Both the position numbers and the translations under genes were made by a program. 64,000 nt of DNA from Ceratotherium simum simum (lineage: Eukaryota > Chordata > Mammalia > Perissodactyla > Rhinocerotidae), in assembly GCF_000283155.1 (NCBI RefSeq), contig NW_004454160.1, positions 4,104,446 through 4,168,445 of the forward strand, written 5' to 3'. The notes beneath the pieces were generated by a model that made no database searches, was not told the DNA's origin, and saw only the letters and a program-made list of their open reading frames with translations. Positions 61,901-64,000 of the stretch are shown one piece after another (position 1 is the first letter of the stretch; each line of letters begins with the position of its first letter).

Positions 61901-63848
61901 AAGCCCACTACTATGTAATAAGACTCTAGTTTTATTTGTGAAATAAAATCAGAATTTATGATTGGAAGGAGAATCTGACCAGCTAAAATCTAATAGTTCT
62001 AGCTCTGCCACCAAATGGCTGTACCAGTCGGAGAAACGTGGCGCTCTCACACAGGAAAACAGGCGAGGAATCCAAGTCTTTCTACTAGAATAGATGGGAC
62101 AAAAGTACCTTGGTGCTCTCGCGCGTGTCTTCAAAGAGCTCCACCTGGAAGCATTCACCATTAAGGGAAACAGTGGAAGACGGCTCTGAGTCACGGAGTT
62201 CAGACAGGGTCAAAGCACTGAGCTGCTCCTCCAGGGAGACGACCAGGCCTTCACTCTTCAGTTCCGCCGGATCCAGGGCCTGCGCAGAATACCGGAGGGG
62301 ACAGGAGCAGGGGGCAGTGGAGGCAGCAAGCCATAGTACTTGCCAATGAAGAGCTGCCTGTTTAACACTTCACAGAGCAAATGTCCTGTCATTTATCATC
62401 AGTGTCTCCTCAGAGAAATTCTGATTAAAATGTAATCTCACAAGGTTTTTCGGCAATTAAAGATAAATGAAATGATGGAACTTTTTAGAGACTTGCCAGA
62501 CAGATTACATGATCATTCTATTTTCTCCAGCTGGAACAGTGTAGTTAATTAAGCTATTGATAATCAAAATACAGTACTATAGTTCCTCCAAAGAATAACA
62601 TACTCCTCTTAATTATGGATTTGCCTCTGTCCAATGTAAAGGCAACTTTTCCAACTGTATAAATACTTGAGTTTTCATAACTAGACTTAAAAACCCCAAT
62701 ACTGCCTAAAGGCAGAAAAAACTAATAACTAAATTAGCTTTATTACATCCTGAAATATCTAAGTATTCATAAATGGTTTCCTTTTAGGGGCTGGCCTCAT
62801 GGCCTAGCACTCAAGTTCGGTGCGCTCCACTTCGGCAGCCCAGGTTCAGTTCCCAGGAGCAAACCTACACCACTTGGCAGTGGCCATGCTGTAGTGGCGA
62901 CCCACATACAAAACAGAGGAAGATTGGCAACACATGTAAGCTCAGAGGGAGTCCTCCTCAGCAGGAAAAAAAAAAAAAAAAGGTTTCCTTTTTAACAAAA
63001 CGCCACTTTACGTTCTAAAATAAAGCTTATTTAAACCAAACCAAAACAAACAATAAAAGCTGTTCTCAATACCATGGGAATTATCAAGAGCAATAAAGAT
63101 TGATATAAAATAAAGTAAAATAAACAAGCCTCCTCTTTTCTGCCCCACCAAAAAACAAAAACACCCCAAAACCCCATTTTCCTTGATCCGGCCAACTGGA
63201 TCCTGCAGTCACAGGAGACTGCAATGGACTTCTCCTGCAGGCCCTCTGGGGTACCATGCTAGGGCTCTTCTTACCGACTTCAGCAGAGAAAGATGACAGC
63301 AACACTGCCGGAGTCGCAGCAACTGTGACAGTATGTGGACGGTGCTGGATCCCTGCAAGTCTGCTTCCACGGGGTGTCCAGGCCCAGGGGACCTAAACTC
63401 CTGGGCCACTTCCAAGGAGGAAAACAAACCAGAGGAAACAGTACAGGGTTTAAAACAGAAATACAGGGAAGAATCAGCAACTAAATGAGGCTATTTTAAA
63501 CTTCTTTAATCTGAGATTCAATAATATAACTCATTCTACACCAATTAAGCCAAATGAAATATTGGTTTTCTTTACAGACCTACTTGCATTTTAATAAAGC
63601 AGATTTCAAAAATAATTAAAAAGAAGTTTAGATCACCAGGTCTGGTATGGTTTGAAGTTCCTAGCTAAGGTCAAGTCTCTGATACCAAGAATTCACAGCC
63701 TCCCATTTCGGTAATTTTACTGAATTTGAATCAGCATTTTCATTAGTTGTGTGTATTTATAAGTGTCCCACTGCTTACCTCTACTGAATGGATTATCAGG
63801 GCTTCTTCCAGATTGTTTGTCCCCCCTTTCGTGTCTTTTTAGATAGAA
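52779..63848 (-). CDS. TTF2: TTF2, last eight coding exons (helicase C lobe); gene continues right of window
   Basis: SWI2/SNF2-family, ATP-dependent factor that strips RNA polymerase II and its transcript from DNA, notably at mitosis. Minus-strand coding pieces in transcript order are 63779-63848, 63275-63408, 62109-62279, 59614-59672, 58623-58773, 57818-57900, 55385-55459 and 52779-52923. All have GT-AG borders and compatible phases, giving 888 nt, or 295 residues plus TAA. The C-terminal helicase lobe is visible: SVIVSQW (motif IV region), [13 protein letters not shown] (motif V) and [10 protein letters not shown] (motif VI with arginine finger). The end [12 protein letters not shown] resembles human TTF2 (about 1162 residues). 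The N-terminal zinc finger and ATPase lobe lie outside the window. It converges on TRIM45. Confidence 0.97.
53345..53900 (-). mobile_element. L2 fragment, inverted
   Basis: aagcattcactatatgccat, gggaaggctccattgaagag and ctttgtaggtcatgctaag follow the reverse L2 order over 550 bases. Confidence 0.7.
54595..55125 (+). mobile_element. L1 3' UTR fragment
   Basis: The layout matches 3590-4172 (ggacattctacaaaataac, ggacatcattgggacaagtg, ttaggtaatagtattgtat). An (AC)n microsatellite sits inside. Confidence 0.75.
54969..54995. repeat. (AC)n microsatellite
   Basis: Thirteen or so uninterrupted ac units inside the L1 fragment at 54,595-55,125. Confidence 0.85.
55385..55459 (-). CDS. TTF2: TTF2 exon, 75 nt (helicase motif VI)
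   Basis: Completes tryptophan and reads [24 protein letters not shown] plus two bases, with donor gtaagt. Q-x-x-D-R-x-x-R-x-G-Q is the SNF2 motif VI with the arginines that contact ATP. Confidence 0.98.
55500..55704 (+). mobile_element. hAT (Charlie-type) fragment
   Basis: Starts ccagggtgggcaaatccagc and ends in caaagcctaaaatatttact followed by a degenerate inverted end, the pattern of Charlie/MER-type hAT elements. Confidence 0.7.
55736..55994 (+). mobile_element. ERE SINE
   Basis: Head accggccccgtggcatagtg, two tail units and an A-rich end. Flanks 55720-55735 and 55995-56010 are the same 16-mer with one change. Confidence 0.93.
56110..56270 (+). repeat. MIR SINE
   Basis: ctggataaccttgggtaagt and cctctaggcttcagattgct. 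Confidence 0.65.
56270..56936 (+). mobile_element. Solo LTR, ERVL-like
   Basis: Has a promoter-like tggtatttaagatgag, a ttattaaacttggtatta polyadenylation-type stretch about 70 bases later, and an end in tctctcttcccccgaca. No internal viral genes are present. The exact family and left border are uncertain. Confidence 0.55.
57818..57900 (-). CDS. TTF2: TTF2 exon, 83 nt (helicase motif V)
   Basis: After ttttgaag it reads [27 protein letters not shown] plus TG of tryptophan, with donor gtaacg. The GGVGLNL core is motif V. The phase matches both neighbours. Confidence 0.97.
57901..58622 (-). other. TTF2: TTF2 intron before the motif V exon
   Basis: An L2-like 3' end in plus orientation covers about 58,215-58,500. 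No other feature seen. Confidence 0.7.
58215..58500 (+). mobile_element. L2 3' remnant (probable)
   Basis: Pyrimidine-rich stretch ending in ccccaataaatgtctaataa. A weak match. Confidence 0.4.
58623..58773 (-). CDS. TTF2: TTF2 exon, 151 nt (helicase motif IV)
   Basis: Completes serine, then [27 protein letters not shown] and R-M-D-L-V-E-A-F-N. This is the classic beginning of the SNF2 helicase C lobe. It ends G-P-Q before gtacaa. Confidence 0.97.
58774..59613 (-). other. TTF2: TTF2 intron before the motif IV exon
   Basis: Noncoding over 840 bases. It may include a very old repeat at about 59,165-59,340, which I cannot name. Confidence 0.75.
59614..59672 (-). CDS. TTF2: TTF2 exon, 59 nt
   Basis: Short exon after cttttcccag reading [19 protein letters not shown] plus two bases, with donor gtaagt. 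It is too short to appear as an open frame by itself. It is supported by fitting phase and by similarity to human TTF2. Confidence 0.95.
59740..60330 (+). mobile_element. L2 3' region
   Basis: ctgcagtggcttcccactag, ctctgcctagaacaccctaa and cctagcacattgctgg follow the order expected for L2. Confidence 0.7.
60655..60815 (+). repeat. MIR-like SINE with A run
   Basis: ccatcacatggctgtaccac, agattcctcatcagtaaaaa and gggctgagccagatgaactc, with an 18-base A tract (60747-60764) in the middle. Confidence 0.55.
62109..62279 (-). CDS. TTF2: TTF2 exon, 171 nt
   Basis: In phase at both ends (57 codons). It reads A-L-D-P-A-E-L-K to [28 protein letters not shown] and ends R-E-S-T-K before gtactt. It is a family-specific insert ahead of the helicase C core. 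Confidence 0.96.
62280..63274 (-). other. TTF2: TTF2 intron with ERE SINE
   Basis: Contains the ERE SINE at 62,787-62,981. The flanks have no recognised feature. Confidence 0.8.
62787..62981 (+). mobile_element. ERE SINE, diverged
   Basis: Head ggggctggcctcatggccta, more diverged body and a long A tail. The flanking word ggtttcctttt is duplicated. Confidence 0.9.
63275..63408 (-). CDS. TTF2: TTF2 exon, 134 nt ([16 protein letters not shown])
   Basis: Begins TG of a split valine, then A-Q-E-F. A variable stretch ([14 protein letters not shown]) leads into [25 protein letters not shown]. The LRLRQCCCH segment is typical of SNF2 helicases of the RAD5/TTF2 group. Donor gtaagaag. Confidence 0.96.
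63409..63778 (-). other. TTF2: TTF2 short intron
   Basis: 370 bases, AT-rich, with nothing else seen. The donor is gtaagc at 63,778 and the acceptor ends at 63,409. Confidence 0.85.
63779..63848 (-). CDS. TTF2: TTF2 exon (first in window, 70 nt)
   Basis: After acceptor ctctgcag it reads [23 protein letters not shown] plus one base, then donor gtaagc. It resembles the linker of human TTF2 between the two helicase lobes. Confidence 0.92.
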
Positions 63849-64000
63849 CTGCAGAGCTGACCTGCCTCAGATCAAACAAGAAAATGTACATGTAATGGTC
63901 GCTAAGACCAAATAGGTTTACAACCGTTATTGCTTAACTGTGCTTACAGTAGGACCTTGAAAAATGATAACAGTGGATTTGTTAAATGATGTCAGGATCA

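Larger units (their letters stand above)
59673..62108 (-). other. TTF2: TTF2 intron with L2 and MIR
   Basis: L2 3' end (plus) at about 59,740-60,330, a MIR-like block at 60,655-60,815 interrupted by an 18-base A run at 60,747-60,764, and no recognised feature from 60,820 to 62,100. Confidence 0.75.

Noticed and set aside
1..64000. CRISPR arrays, operons, integrases, toxin or phage genes
   Set aside because: None seen on either strand. The window is ordinary mammalian chromosomal DNA, so such systems are not expected.

Overview
This is nuclear DNA from a placental mammal, most likely a horse or another odd-toed ungulate. Three multi-exon genes with GT-AG introns are set in repeat-rich DNA. 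At least eleven copies of a tRNA-derived SINE with the head sequence and A-rich tail of the equine ERE family are present, several with clear target-site duplications. That family is known from Perissodactyla, and this is the main evidence for the host. Older mammal-wide repeats (MIR, L2, MER20, MLT1, L1 3' ends) fill most of the rest. No bacterial, plasmid or CRISPR content was seen.

Layout. (1) About 1-14,046, plus strand: the 3' part of VTCN1 (B7-H4), with the IgV exon, IgC exon, membrane-anchor exon and a spliced 3' UTR exon that contains a MER20 copy. The first exons lie upstream of the window. (2) About 14,050-32,880: intergenic, repeat-rich, with one good CTCF-like motif near 28.3 kb. 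(3) About 32.5-33.9 kb: a CpG-rich promoter and long 5' leader. (4) 33,936-42,421, plus strand: complete TRIM45, six coding exons that join in phase to 580 codons plus stop, the length I remember for human TRIM45. A poly(A) signal follows at 42,814. (5) About 42.9-51.9 kb: intergenic, holding a long L2 element split by an MLT1 LTR and an unusual tRNA-Glu/RTE composite SINE. (6) 52,779-63,848, minus strand: the last eight coding exons of TTF2 (295 residues plus stop), which cover the C-terminal helicase lobe. The rest of TTF2 lies beyond the right edge.

The order VTCN1, TRIM45 (same strand), then convergent TTF2 matches human 1p13.1 as I remember it, inverted. The genes are unrelated in function: an immune checkpoint ligand, a RING/B-box/filamin-domain ubiquitin ligase, and a SWI2/SNF2-type transcription termination ATPase. 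I found no undescribed gene system. The points most worth a second look are the composite SINE, the inverted ERE pair beside the VTCN1 IgV exon, the MER20 copy inside the VTCN1 3' UTR, and the uORF- and G-quadruplex-rich TRIM45 leader. Family names and comparisons with human genes come from memory; no search was run.
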